Source: Saccopteryx bilineata (Eukaryota > Chordata > Mammalia > Chiroptera > Emballonuridae). From it: DNA of 64,000 nucleotides. A program made the translations under genes and the position numbers. The notes beneath the pieces were generated by a model. It made no database searches and was not told the origin of the DNA. It worked only from the letters and a program-made list of their open reading frames with translations. The stretch is taken from contig NC_089493.1 in NCBI RefSeq assembly GCF_036850765.1, positions 126,424,239-126,488,238 on the forward strand, given 5' to 3'. Below, piece after piece: positions 45,350-57,063 of this stretch; the first letter of the stretch is position 1; each line of letters opens with the position of its first letter.

Positions 45350-45770
45350 CTTAGTGATTTTATTTTCAGTAGTCTACCCTGAGGAACTAAGCAGAGAAGC
45401 AGATAAAGAAGTTAATACAAAGATGTTCATCACAGATTCCAGCAATAAGGAAACACTTGACACGTTATCTGGCCTCCATAGCATGACTGTTATACACTGA
45501 TTTAAAATATTTCTGAATATTACCAATGTGTTGCTTATCTTTTAAAGTGAAAAACAGAATGCAAAATGGTATGTGTGATTTTGTTTATGAAGAAATATGT
45601 GTAAAACATGCAGATAATGTGTATTAGTGTTCTGTATAAAGACCAGAAGGAAGAGCATCAAAAAGTCTCACCATTAATTTGAATTGTGAGAGTATGAGTA
45701 ATTACAGCATTCTCTTGATGTTTTTTTCCATAGTTTTCAAGTTTTCCTCAATAAACATTTAAAATTTCAT
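45350..45770 (+). repeat. Ancient L1 3' UTR-like fragment
   Basis: CAAAGATGTTCATCACAG, TGCAAAATGGTATGTGTGAT, CATGCAGATAATGTGTATTA and a final TCCTCAATAAACATTT resemble old L1 3' ends. It is strongly diverged. Confidence 0.5.
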
Positions 45771-46989
45771 AGACAGATTTTTTTTTTTCTAAAAGAATAC
45801 CCCATTAGCTATCTTCTACTCAGCCCAGAAGTCTTACCTAGACCTATTTGGTGGATGAATGTGGTACTTACTCTCTGTGTTTGTTCTTTTAGTGTTAACA
45901 TTCTTGGAACACCCTCATTTCCCAACATAACATGTGTGTTGTGTGTGTGCATGCATGTATGTACACACAGATGCACAAATTTTGTAGGTGGCACAACCTG
46001 GGCCTTGTATCAGAAGGAAGGGAAGAAAGACCAGGAAGGAGGGTAACTTCACCTGAGCTAAAGCTGCCTTTAAGTGCCAGGGCCACCCGCCTTTCACCAA
46101 GGTGGCTGTCGAGTGTATAGGTTTTTGGAATGAGATGGAGCATCATCGTGGAGAGGCCTTCTTGGCATGTCAGAAAACCTGTGGTTGCTGTGCTCTGGTT
46201 GTCTGATCTTGCTTCCTTTGCTAGCTACAACCCAGCGATTACCAGCTGCCCTTGGCAGAGGATGCTGGGGAGAGTTTGAGTCTGAGCAGGGAGGAAGGAT
46301 GGAGTGTGTCTCTGGGTAGCTTTGGTTCCTAGGGAGGGCGGCCTGCCTCCCACCACAGCTGTTTATTTGTGTTTTCTAGGACTGGGGCAGAGAATGACCT
46401 CTATGGTGCTAATTGCAGAAACAAATAGCGGTTGCCACAAAAGAGTAAAGTGCCTGAGCAGCACCTGGGCTGGGCATCAGCACCTTTTAGAAATGCAGCA
46501 TCCTCGTGCTTTGAAGAGAAGGCCCTCCAAGTGAGATTGAGTGTCAGTTCCCTCTGTCATCATAGAACACCTAAGGTGCCCCGGGCCCTACTCTAGGCAG
46601 CAGGGATGGAAAAATATGTCTTTGAGGAGAGTCTTTACTCTTTTATAACCCCATGTTATGGAGAGGAAAGACAAGCATAAATCAAAGTGATGCACAGTTG
46701 CTAAACTGGAGCTCTCCATAAGAGATTTCCATGGGAGCAAAGAAATTCAGCCAGGTTTATCAAATGCTGTAAATCAACAACAAAGAAATATTTGGGGAAG
46801 AGAAGGCACTCTTATTTCGGCATGGTCTTCCCTTTGATCTGTAGTACCTGCCCTGTCACTTGAGATGGAAAAAGCATTCTGCTTCCTGTGCAGAAGCAGG
46901 AACAGCTGGCTTATTTATTTTAAATATCTTGCCTGCCTGATACTTCTGCCCTTGAAGGTTTTCCTTAGTTACCTGGAAAACATTTCTTT
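45771..46989. other. Intergenic, L2-like fragment only
   Basis: About 46555-46680 (GAACACCTAAGGTGCCCCGG, CAGCAGGGATGGAAAAATAT) resembles an L2 fragment. The alternating GTGTGTGCATGCATGTATGT tract lies at 45936-45965. No exon is supported. Confidence 0.4.
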
Positions 46990-47355
46990 TTTTTTTGGTA
47001 TTCTTCTGAAGTGAGAAGTGGAGTAGGGGGGAGGGGGGAGGTCAGACAGACAGACTCCCACATGCACCCGACAGGGATCCACCTGGCATGCCCACCAGGG
47101 GGTGATGCTCTGCCCATCCGGGGTGTTGCTCTGTTGCGACCAGATCCACTCTAGCGCCTGAGGCAGAGGCCATAGAACCATCCTCAGCGCCTGGACCAAC
47201 TTTGCTCCAATGGAGCTTCTGCTGCAGGAGGGGAAGAGAGAGACAGAGAGGAAGGAGAGGGGGAGGGGTGGAGAAGCAGATGGGTACTTCTCCTGTGTGC
47301 CCTGGCTGGGAATCAAACCCAAGACTTCCACACGCCAAGCCAACAGGCCAGGGCC
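46990..47355 (-). repeat. SINE-B, antisense, head partly deleted
   Basis: The body is standard reverse SINE-B (CCCACCAGGGGGTGATGCTC at 47092-47111, CTCCAATGGAGC). Between CACGCCAAGCC and AACAGGCCAGGGCC about 25 bp of the box A region are missing. Flanks are GAAAACA (46976-46982) and GAAAACA (47356-47362). Confidence 0.88.
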
Positions 47356-47362
47356 GAAAACA

Positions 47363-48799
47363 AATATAAATTCCTTCAATGTTCATGGCCATGAAAACGA
47401 GGCAGTTTGTGTTGAAATCCTTAATGAACCTGTGCTGATCACTTGCTTCCCCTGGGTGAGAAGGGAGCAATCCCAGTAGTTAATGAGTAACAAAACCTGG
47501 TGTAATGCGTGACCTTGTAAGCATAGGGGAGTTTTCACAGAGCTTCTCAGCATTTTTTGCTAATTCAGATTTTGTGGGTTTTCATGTTGCTGCAGACAAA
47601 CCAGCCAGTTTGAGATTGGTGCAATGAGAAGAAATGAATTATATGACTGAGTCTGAATATGACCGAGAGGCAGGGATGGGTTTTATACTGAGGTTCAGCA
47701 AAGACCCAGAGCAGAGGGTGTGTGGGGGACATCCCTCTGGCTGGTCTCAGCCAGAGGCCCCGTAGACAGAGGCTGGCAATGTGACCAACCTGAGGCTCCA
47801 GGTCAGTTTGCCCAGAGCCCTGCTGCCTGGGGCAGGACTTCCTGACAGGGTTGTGGTGAGTGGTAAAGGAAGGCCACCAGAGGACTGGGGAGGGTCAGAC
47901 CCACCCTGGAGGTAGCATCTCCCTGGGGTGGGTCAGCATGTCTTCCTCTGGTCCTAGGGCAGGCTGTGGACATTCACTGAGTATCAGTACTAGCAGACAG
48001 AGTAACCCAACGTGACCTTCCTTTTTGAGAAGTACAAGTCTGTTAGAGACACATGCCCTTCATCCTTTATTCGGTCTTTCCTTCATCCCTTCATCTGTTA
48101 ATTCATCAGACTCACTGCGTGGCCACCTGAACCAGGTGTGGGCGAGGAAAGAGGTAATTAATGATGAGAACACAGCCCTTGCCTTGAAAAGCTCCCCATC
48201 CAGGGAGGCATGGGTGGAAGACGCTCCCTTTAGACCCCACCCCAAACTGCCATTGTTGGCCAGCACCTCTGCCCATCATGTTGTTCGTGGTGACTATGGG
48301 GACTCTCCCTCCGTTCTTTCTGCTCTGGATGGCCATTTCCTGTTATGTGAGGTGTCCCTCCAAGAAACAAGAGCACTTCTGCTGCCTCTTGCTTTCTCCT
48401 TGGCAGCCTTCTCCCTTCTCCAAGGTCTCCCTTCTCCTCGGATGAGGGGTGTGTGCACATCCTTCCCCACTGCCCACCACCGTGCTGCAGGCAGTGGCCC
48501 TCGGTTTTCACGTCCTGGCGTGGTCCTCGACCCTCTGTCACTCATTCACATCGTACTCTCTTTCCACAGGGTTTGTCCATTCATAAAACGTACAGCTCCC
48601 AAGGAGCATGTGTTGTAAACAGAAACTAAATTGTTAGATGTTTCTTTTGAAGGTTCTGGAAACCTTCATCTTTTCCCAAACCTCGTCCCTCAGCCAGCTA
48701 TGAGTTCCCCGTGTCTGAGATGCTGGTTCACATTCTTCTAATCCCCTGAGCCCACCTGGTCCATGGAGGCATCCCCAAGCCCAGGGCGGCAGGGTGGGT
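47363..48799. other. Intergenic; no gene recognised
   Basis: It contains a perfect 10-bp hairpin at 47734-47757 and an L2-like patch near 48105-48205 (GAGAACACAGCCCTTGCC). The 197-codon open frame at 48025-48618 crosses the L2-like patch and has no recognisable domain. Confidence 0.4.
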
Positions 48800-49035
48800 C
48801 AGAGTGTGGACTCCCTCCAGAGTCACACTGTCTGGCTATGAGGCCCTACCGCATAGCTAGTACGCTGTGGGCCGCGGGGGCATCCACTCACTGTTCTGAG
48901 CCTCAGCTCTCCTGTCACCTGGGCAGCTCTAGTTACCTACTTCACAGAGGTGGCGTGAGATTGAGCGAGCTGGTACATGAAATCTGTAGTGCAGCACCTG
49001 GTATATAGTAGGGGCGAGGACACGCTCACTAAGGT
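48800..49035 (+). repeat. MIR-type ancient SINE
   Basis: AGAGTGTGGACTCCCTCCAG, CTGTTCTGAGCCTCAGCTCT, GCACCTGGTATATAGTAGGG and ACGCTCACT follow the order of a sense MIR with its 3' end. Worn, with no duplication. Confidence 0.65.
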
Positions 49036-49237
49036 CCGCATGCTGCTCATGCCTCGGGATGTGGGGGCTCCTTTCTGCCCATGCAGCCCCTGGGCACTCA
49101 GTCTGAGGTAATTATCATTGTCAAAGAAATATCCATTTGTGTATTTTTAAAATTTATTGTTCTGCCTCAGTAGGAGTGTAAGCTCCTCAGGGGCAGGGGT
49201 CCCCATCCCACCCCACGCCCCATCATAATGAGTTTCT

Positions 49238-49599
49238 GATGAATTTTGTTTTTTTAATTTTTTAATTTTTTACAGAGATGGAGAGTGAGTCAGAGAGAGG
49301 GATAGACAGGGACAGACAGACAGGAACGGAGAGAGATGAGAAGCATCAATCATCAGTTTTTCATTGCGCGTTGCAACACCTTAGTTGTTCATTGATTGCT
49401 TTCTCATATGTGCCTTGACCGCGGGCCTTCAGCAGACTGAGTAACCCCATGCTGGAGCCAGCGACCTTGGGTTCAGGCTTGTGGGCTTTTCCTCAAATCA
49501 GATGAGCCCGCACTGAAGCTGGCGACCTCCGGGTCTTGAACCCGGGTCCTCTGCATCCCAATCCGATGCTCTATCCACTGCGCCACCGCCTGGTCAGGC
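49238..49599 (-). repeat. SINE-A, antisense
   Basis: Full-length reverse SINE-A with an exact 18-bp duplication CCATCATAATGAGTTTCT (49220-49237 and 49600-49617). It inserted into an L2-like 3' end (AGGAGTGTAAGCTCCTCAGG at 49170-49189). Confidence 0.95.
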
Positions 49600-49861
49600 C
49601 CATCATAATGAGTTTCTTGCATGAAGCCTAGGCCAGTGGGCCCTGAGTGCTGATTGCCCCACAAACAAACACTCCAGGTCCTCAGGAGCACTGGTGCCAG
49701 CCCTGCAGGGGCCACGGGGCCACTCTGCTGTCTTGTAACTGAAGACTTCATGCATTGAGGCCTATCATGTTCCTTTATCTCCAAACTTGTATGAAAGATG
49801 CCACCTGGGGAAAGACCTGCACCGGCTACCTGGGTGTTGATAATTTAGGCCAGCATTGTTG

Positions 49862-50096
49862 GTATGGGGTAGGAGACAGTGCCGAATGACAGTTAAGCGC
49901 CTAAATTCTGGGCTCGGGCTACTTGGGTTTGAATCCTGACTCTCCCACCTACTAGTTGGGTGACTTTGAAAAAGTTAGTTCACTCTTTTGTGCCTCCATT
50001 TCTCTGGTAACCCCTTCAGGGGTTATGAGGATAAAATGCATTAGTATGTGTGAAGCACTTAGACTCCATCTGATACACAGTAGATGTTTGTTAGCA
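49862..50096 (+). repeat. MIR ancient SINE, nearly full length
   Basis: The order GGGCTACTTGGGTTTGAATC, ACTAGTTGGGTGACTTTG, GTGCCTCCATTTCTCTGG, AAGCACTTAGACTCC and AGTAGATGTTTGTTAGCACC matches a sense MIR closely. This is one of the clearest old SINEs in the window. Confidence 0.88.
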
Positions 50097-50160
50097 CCCT
50101 CAGCCCCCTTATGATTATCTGAAATAATAAGTTGTTCAACTTGGCTCTGCTTTGTTCTAG

Positions 50161-50373
50161 CCCAGTGGTCAGCAAACTCATTAGTCGACAGAGCCAAATA
50201 TCAACAGTACAATGATTGAAATTGCTTTTGAGAGCCAAATTTTTAAACTTAAACTATATAGGTAGGTACATTCCTTATCGAGGTAGTGCCCGCACGTGGT
50301 ATTTTGTGGAAGAGCCGCACTCAAGGGGCCAAAAAGCTGCATGTGGCTTGCCTGCCGCAGTTTGCCAACCAGG
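50161..50373. mobile_element. Short non-autonomous hAT element (about 213 bp)
   Basis: The ends CCCAGTGGTCAGCAAAC and GTTTGCCAACCAGG are imperfect inverted repeats. Both sides carry GTTCTAG (50154-50160 and 50374-50380), probably a worn 8-bp duplication. Inside, AGAGCCAAAT and AGAGCCGCA motifs repeat. It is non-coding. Confidence 0.8.
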
Positions 50374-50467
50374 GTTCTAGGTGATGTTCATGGCATGATA
50401 AACAGTCATTCCTGTGATGTTTCATCTCCCAGCAAGTCTGTGAGGTGTACTCAGGCCCTTGGGATTG

Positions 50468-50688
50468 CATCCATCCATCCATTCATTTATCCATCCATCC
50501 ATCTACTTTACTTATCCATCCATTCATCCATCCATCCATCCATCCATCCATCCATCCATCCATCAATCCATTTATCCATCCATTTATCCATCCATTTATC
50601 CATCCATCCATCCATCCATTTATCCATCCATCCATCCATTTATTCATCCATCCATCTATCCACTTATCCATCCATCCATTCATCCATC
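50468..50688 (+). repeat. (ATCC)n microsatellite, about 220 bp
   Basis: A long tetranucleotide array with scattered ATTC, ATTT and ATCT variants. Open frames across it in several phases are artefacts of a period not divisible by three. Confidence 0.95.
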
Positions 50689-50739
50689 TTTATTGAGTAT
50701 CTATCTATGCATGATCTTCTAGCAGGTGGGAGGCAGTGG

Positions 50740-50900
50740 GTATAACAGAGTGAAAAGATGACCAATTCTGGTGTTGGTGGTCTGTGTTCAGTCCCAGCCC
50801 TAGCCTTGGCCTGCTGCGTAGCCTCAGTTTTGCTGTAAGGATTGAATAACATGACTATGTCCTATATCATGTGCTTAGTGAATGTTGATAACTGACTCTT
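50740..50900 (+). repeat. MIR-type ancient SINE fragment
   Basis: GTGTTCAGTCCCAGCCCTAG, GTAGCCTCAGTTTTGCTG, AAGGATTGAATAACATG and TGTGCTTAGTGAATGTTGAT follow the sense MIR order. Confidence 0.65.
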
Positions 50901-52428
50901 CCTCCGCTTTTCTGGTAATGGAACACATGGGTGTTCCATGGGTGATGCTGGGAGCTTCCATCTAGTACTTTGTTTGTATACCACTGGAGCGTCAGGTGGG
51001 GTGCCGTGCCCAGTGGCCATGGATCTATGAGAAGGAAGTTTGCGTAAATGGCAGATGGGCTGGAGGCTGTGCTGGTGATGCTGGTGACACAGGGTAGAGC
51101 AGGATGTCAGGATCCTGCAGCATGGCTTTCATAGAGGGGCAGGCGGGTTACGAGATGCGCCCTCACCATGTGGCAATGGGCGCTGATTTGGGGTCTGTCT
51201 GGAGTCTCTGGTACTCACTCTTGTGCTGGTGAGCCACTGTCTCCCTGGGGACGAGGGCTTTTGTTAGTCTGGTGGCTGCTTTCCATTGTGGGAGCTCCAG
51301 GGGCAGAAGCCTGAGTGTGGGAGGGAGAGAGGGATGGAGGTGGAACTTGCCTGTCTTTGGGATGTGGCTGTGAACCCCGACGTGGGAGGCTGATCAGATC
51401 TTCCTCTGCTAGAGCATAGCCTGAAATCAGGGTCTTCTGGGAGCTCTGGGCAGGCACGAGGAGAAGGAGCAGGAAGGACACTCAGAGGTGGATGTGGGTA
51501 TGGAGCAGTGGAGTGGCACCGCTCCTGGGGCACAAGGGTATCTTCTGGGATCAGGGGAGCCATGCTCTTCCCTGGGTTAGCTATATTGTGGTCCCTGCCA
51601 TCATGAGTATTGGGGCTTCCTTCTTCAAGTCCCCAGTGTATGGAGACCGTGACTTTGGCCTGAACCAGATCAGGTGACTTGGCAGCCTTTCCATAGGATG
51701 ATCTTTATGGAAGGGAAAGAGTTGGGGCCTGTGCCCCCGGGAGCATGTGCTGTAACAGAACCTAGAGTGTTTGGTGTTTTGTTCACTGACAAGAATGGTC
51801 ATAAATCAGCAGCAGCCAGCTTCAGAATGAGACCGGCACCATGAAGAACATGTTCATTCTGCGACCAGTCTACTGAGCACACCACTGCAGCTGGGGACCC
51901 CCACATCTGTCACATCTTGCCCACCCCAGAACCCACTGTGGCCCTCTCTTGCCCACCTCCTCAAAAATTCTCCTGGTGCCACTCGAAACTTCTCCTGGTG
52001 CCACTTTCCAGGGGCTCGGGTGAAATGGCTCCGTGAGCTTCACGATTCCATTTCTTCTGGCTTCTCTGAGCACTGGTGCGAGCCTTTCTGACCCAGCCAC
52101 AGTGAGAAGTCATACCCTGACTGTGTGATGACCACTGGCGTTTTCTCTTTCAATCTTTTCTATTCATTTAAAAAGAGTGCAGGTCATGGCCCACAAAATT
52201 GATTTCTCGAGAGACTAATGGGCCGTGGCCCCCAGTTTGGAAAGCAGAGCTGACTGAATGCAGTGCCTGTCAGGGAAGCACACGGGCACCTCAGGAAAGA
52301 GTGGAGCGGCGCACACTCTCCTGGGACAGCCACATCATGAGAAAAACTGACTCACCAAATCTGACAAACTTGGCCTCCCAAAACTTTCTTGATTGCCCAC
52401 TCCATCGGTGAAAAAGATTTGCATGCAT
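50901..52428. other. Intergenic; one weak candidate exon at 51581-51673
   Basis: No repeat or gene is firmly recognised. A 93-nt open stretch (51581-51673) is bounded by GGGTTAG/CT and CAG/GTGACT and reads SFFKSPVYGDRDFGLNQI within it. I cannot assign it to a protein. Confidence 0.25.
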
Positions 52429-52636
52429 GCCTGACCTGTGGTGCTGCAGTGGATAGAGCAGGGCATTGACCTGGAATGCTGAGGTCACCGGTTTGAAACC
52501 CCAGGCTTGCCCAGTGAAGGCATATATGAGAAGCAATCAATGAACAACTAAAGTGAAGCAACTATGAGTTGATACTTCTCCCTCCACCCACCCTTCTCTC
52601 TGTAAAATGAATACATTAAAATCTTTTAAAAAAATG
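52429..52636 (+). repeat. SINE-C, sense
   Basis: Head GCCTGACCTGTGGTGCTGCA, box B-like GGTTTGAAACC, then TATATGAGAAGCAATCAATG and a C/T-rich end with an A-rich tail. Same family as 41878-42088 but more diverged. Confidence 0.85.
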
Positions 52637-53059
52637 TTTGAGTGTACAACCCCAATGAATGTTTGGTTGGTTTGTTTGTTTAACCTGTTAGTGTATTAAC
52701 TGAGCATAGAAAACATACATTCTAAATAGAAATTGTAAAATGATGAGCTGAAGATGAAAGAGACCAAGTCTCAGAATGACATACCATGATGGCTGCACTC
52801 TGTTGTCAGAAAACCTCTGAAGGCAGAGTCAACACAGAGCACAAGGTCCATGGTTATCCACAGCAGCTGTAAATCTATTTTCAAATCATTTCGGTACTTG
52901 AGTTATGTTTCCCTGGTTGACTTCTTGTCAGGTTTGGAAAGCACTGCTTCATGTCACACTCTTTCCCCTCGACATTGCCCTTCCTTTCCTGTCAAAACCA
53001 GAAAGCTCTGTCGGCACCTCCTTTTGTGGCCTCCATCCACCAGGAATCTGAAGGGAGTC

Positions 53060-53500
53060 CTCTTGGGTACCTCTCTTCTCTCTTTTCCTCGTCCCCCTCA
53101 ACCACTCAGTGACCATCGTCGAGTAAATGTGGGGTCAACGCCCGCATTCTCCCTGATTGCAGTTTTCCGCTGCCTGGGCCCCTTCTTCCGCCTGGTTCCT
53201 CCCATAAGTTCACACTCCAGATCCCCACCCCCATCATTGGGCTGACTCCTTCTTGCCCCGTAATCCCCAGCATCAAGGTCACTTCCTCAGTGACCTTCTC
53301 TGACCACTGCCCAATGTACTTTCTGAGGTACTTTGGACTTTTTTCTATGGCTCTTATCACAATTTTATTTTTACACTTATTTATGTTTCTTATTTAAAGT
53401 ATGTAGGCCTCTAGCACCTTGATGGGAATGAGAGCAGGGAACCTGCCTGCTGTGTGATCTAGCACCAGGTCATACAGTCTCAATAAATAATTTGTAAAAC
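53060..53500 (+). repeat. L2 LINE 3'-end fragment
   Basis: CACTTCCTCAGTGACCTTCT, GGCTCTTATCACAATTTTAT, GATGGGAATGAGAGCAGGGA and TCTCAATAAATAATTTGTA follow the order of an L2 3' end. An adjoining MIR-like piece lies at about 53520-53640 (TTTTACAGATGAGGAAATGG). Confidence 0.75.
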
Positions 53501-53969
53501 AACCCTTTAAGGTGGTTACAAACAGTATCCACATTTTACAGATGAGGAAATGGAAAGACAAAGAGTTAATTGGCAAGGGTCACCTGGTTAATAAATGGGA
53601 TGCTGGTCTCAGTCCCAGGTCTTTCAAATTGTAGTGTGTACACTCTTACCTCCTACTCTAGGTTGTTCAGTTGTAACCTGCATAGGCTAAGTAAGGGCTG
53701 CAAGTCCCTTCATTCTTGCTGATACCCACCAGCCCCCTGCAGGTATTGCCCTTGTCTTAAACGAGCTTGATTAGTCCTTAGGGTCTCCATGTAACAACAG
53801 TTTATCCTATGCCGTTCTGAGTAACACCATCCTTTTCCCAGACAATTCCGTGTCCCTAAATCTTGCCCACCTAAGCTAGATTGTAAAGTGAGACCCTGCA
53901 TTGACTCATCCTTCTCTTGAATTCCTCGGAGAAGACCTGGCAATTCTGCACACTGAATAAACAATTATT

Positions 53970-54180
53970 TTTTTAAATTTTTTATTGATTTTAATTTATT
54001 ATGCTTACATAGATTCAAGTGTCCCACTGGATATATCTCCCTACCTCCCACCTCCGTGTTTCCCTTAATACCCCCTTTGTCCCCTCCCCCCAACGCCCTC
54101 CTCCCTTCCTGTCAGGATTTGCTGTCCTGCTCTCTGTAACACTCTGTTATGTATATATAATTTCACTCATCTCTTTCCCT
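53970..54180 (-). repeat. Probable L1 3'-UTR fragment, antisense
   Basis: TTTTTTATTGATTTTAATTT followed by a pyrimidine-rich CTCCCTACCTCCCACCTCCG stretch resembles the reverse of an L1 A-rich tail and G-rich 3' UTR. The rest to 54728 is unclassified. Confidence 0.5.
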
Positions 54181-54734
54181 TCTCTGATTGATGAGTTGAT
54201 CATCATCAGAAGCGTGGCAAAGATTTCATCCGACTCCCAAGTTAAATCCCCTCTTCACACATGCCTACTCCCCAGCCAAGAGCAAAAGACCACGCCTTGG
54301 ATTTGGAGGAGTTTTAACTGTTCTAATTTGCACTTGTTGGCTTTCCTCCTGGTGGATCTCAACTTCTGGCGGAGACCCAAGAATTTGAGAGTCTTCAGTA
54401 CCATAAGCAGTTTCATGAGTTGCTGATGGCTGATTAGGGGTGATTATAGTTAAGAGGCTTTGCTTTCTTAATAACCCTCAGAAAGGGCTGGTGGTAACTT
54501 TTAAAATCTGTTTCCTCCTGCAAATGGAATTTTCTGGTTCTTATGACTGTCTTTTCTTAAGTCCTTATAACTTCCCGTCCTCCTTTTCTAGTGAGAAGGA
54601 AATGTGAAGTCCTGGGAAGAATTCAAAATCCCATGCTTCTGGAAAACTCTGGCTTTACTAGTGAGGACCCCTGGGCACACCCTGTCATTTATGTGTCTTT
54701 CTCTGAGAGGAAGTTTGGGGGTCCCTGGTTTTTT

Positions 54735-55075
54735 TGTTTGTTTGTTTGTTTTTTTTACAGAGACAGAAAGTGAGTCAGGATAGACAGGGACTGACAGACA
54801 GGAACGGAGAGATGAGAAGCATCAATCATTAGTTTTTCATTGCGCGTTGCAACACCTTAGTTGTTCATTGATTGCTTTCTCATATGTGCCTTGACCGTGG
54901 GCCTTCAGCAGACCGAGTAACCCCTTGCTGGAGCCAGCGACCTTGGGTTCAAGCTGATGGGCTTTTCCTCAAACCACATGAGCCCGCACTCAAGCTGGCG
55001 ACCTCAGGGTCTCGAACCCGGGTCCTCTGCATCCCAGTCCGATGCTCTATTCACTGCACCACCGCCTGGTCAGGC
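54735..55075 (-). repeat. SINE-A, antisense
   Basis: Reverse SINE-A with head complement CCGCCTGGTCAGGC ending at 55075 and a (TTTG)n-containing tail. Flanks GGGTCCCTGGTTTT (about 54719-54732) and GGGCCCTGGTTTT (55077-55089) are near-identical duplications. Confidence 0.9.
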
Positions 55076-55383
55076 TGGGCCCTGGTTTTACATCCCAAGT
55101 TCCATCACATTTCCATCTAACCTCCCACCCTGGGCTTTCTGGGGCTATTGATAAACTTTAAAACTGTTGGGTCACTTGACAATATTTAGAAATTCAGTTT
55201 AGTGAGGGCCTTCTACTGTGTCTACTGTGATAAAGGTACATTGTGAGTGATGCTTCCCCTCTTCTTGCACGAGCAGCATCAGAGCTACTTTTTATTGAGT
55301 GTCACTCGGTGTCAGGCACTGGGCTAATGTCCACTCATTTCATTGTTACAACTACTTGCAGTAGTTCTTTAGACAGTATTTTA

Positions 55384-55742
55384 AAAGTTGTATCGAGATA
55401 TAATCTACATACCATACTTTGCCAATTTAAAAGTGTACATTTCAGAGGCTTTTAGTATATTCACAGGGCTGTGCAACCATCACCACAATCTAATATTAGA
55501 ACATTTTTGTCACCCCAGGAGGAAACCTGTATCCTCGCATGAACCCCACACCACGCCACCCCTAGACTATGGCAACCACTAATGTACTGTCTCTGTAGAT
55601 TAGCTTATTCTGGGAAGTTCTTATCAATGAAATCATACAACGTGGTCTTTGTGTCTGGCTTCGTTCACTTAGGATAACGTTTTCAAGGTTCATCTATGTT
55701 GTAGCATGTGCATGTCATTTCTTTGTATTGTTAGTATTTTTA
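55384..55742 (-). repeat. Ancient L1 3'-end fragment, antisense
   Basis: GTATCGAGATATAATCTACA, CACAGGGCTGTGCAACCATC, AACCACTAATGTACTGTCTC and CAAGGTTCATCTATGTTGTA match the complement of an old L1 3' UTR, the same type as 36268-36600. An L2/MIR-like piece precedes it at 55285-55370. Confidence 0.75.
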
Positions 55743-56019
55743 ACCACTTCTGAGATTAACTCTGGTTCCCCCTACCCTTGCTAGCCACCTCTCACTCAGA
55801 AGAAAGGGCTACATTGAGGAGCCAAATACAAGAATAGCGGTTGAACATTGGGGAAACCAAGACACAGAGGCAAAATGACTTTCCTATGGTTAAGTATCCT
55901 TCAGTAGATAGGGCTAAATTTCCCATGCAGATTGGCCTAATGCCTGTCTGGCTATGAGCTCAGAGTCTGAGGTGGCAACTGATGGCCACTGGCACCAATT
56001 CAGTGTCAATAGGAATCCC

Positions 56020-56560
56020 CAATTTGGGGTGTGGTGAAGAAGGAAACTTTATTCAGTGCAAAACAGCTCAGTTGTGATACAGCACAGTTGTGAGTTAGCC
56101 TTGGGGCCAGACTCCTCTCTGGCTAGACAGCACTGCTCTGCTCCTCCCTGGTCTGCTGTGCTCCCTTCCATTGAGTTATCTTTGGTGTTTTAGCTCAGCT
56201 AGGAAAATGTATCTGTCGAAAGGGAAAGTCGGCTTTCAGAGCTAGAGGGGAGCTGGCTTATATGGATGCAAGTTCTAGCCCCTGGTTCCTGATTGGTCTA
56301 TTTGTATGAGAACTCCAAATCCTTGTAGTTTGATTGGTCCAAAGGCACTGTCCTGATTGGTCAGAATAGAGCTGCTCTGTTTGGTTTGAGCTACACAGCT
56401 CTAATTGGATGGAAAGAGCCTCGGTCCTATTGGCTGAAATAGGATTCCAGGAACTCCTTTATAAGAACTGGCAGACATACAGTACAGAGGCAGGTAGTTC
56501 AATGCAGGTTTCCCCATGAAGTGCGTTTTGGGTGAGAGGCCCCTGTGTAGGAATGGCTGC
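56020..56560 (-). mobile_element. Probable class I ERV LTR, antisense, with CCAAT-box array
   Basis: In reverse orientation there is a polyadenylation signal (TTTATT near 56049) and, upstream in viral sense, at least three GACCAATC-type and two related CCAAT boxes (complements near 56290, 56330, 56353, 56404 and 56428). A TATAAA-like box is also present. This U3/R order is typical of an LTR. Exact ends and target duplications were not found, so boundaries are approximate. Confidence 0.5.
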
Positions 56561-57063
56561 TAGGCTCTTTTTTTTTCTTTTTTAAATTTGAGCCCAGCTA
56601 GCCACCAGGAGCCTTTCTTAGTAAGTATCTTCTTTCTCAGGGTCCACAGATACAATCATGGATAGGTATTTATTGAACATCTTCTGTGGGTCAGTCACTG
56701 TGCTGAGTGTCCTGTAAATTTGTTACCTTGTGTACACACATAATCAGACTTCAGTTGGGAAGCCTGGTAACCATACCTGGTCAGTGGTATTTTTGTTTTC
56801 ATGTCTTTCACTTGCTCACTTCTGGTCTCATTGGCCTCCTTGAGTTGTAGAATGATAGCCTATAGAATCTTTCTAAGAACCATGCTAAAAATAGCATTGT
56901 TGTTCCTTCTATAGGAGTTTGAATACCATTCTCACCTCCAGAAGATTGGCAGTATCTTCCAGGACCCCTTGATTTCCCCCAGGACCCCAGCATCATGATT
57001 CCCCATTTCACGGGGTCGCTCAGGTAAGTGGAAACCTTTTAAAGAGAGAATAAGAAATTTTAT

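Noticed and set aside
48025..48618. 197-codon plus-strand open frame
   Set aside because: No recognisable domain, crosses an L2-like fragment, and has no convincing start or splice context.
50296..50745. 149-codon open frame rich in His, Pro, Ser and Ile
   Set aside because: It is the (ATCC)n microsatellite plus part of a hAT element; every phase is open.
51264..51563. Proline/serine-rich minus-strand open frame
   Set aside because: No domain or homologue recognised, and length is within chance for this composition.
52850..53245. 131-codon plus-strand open frame
   Set aside because: Its second half lies in an L2 3'-end fragment and the first half shows no domain.
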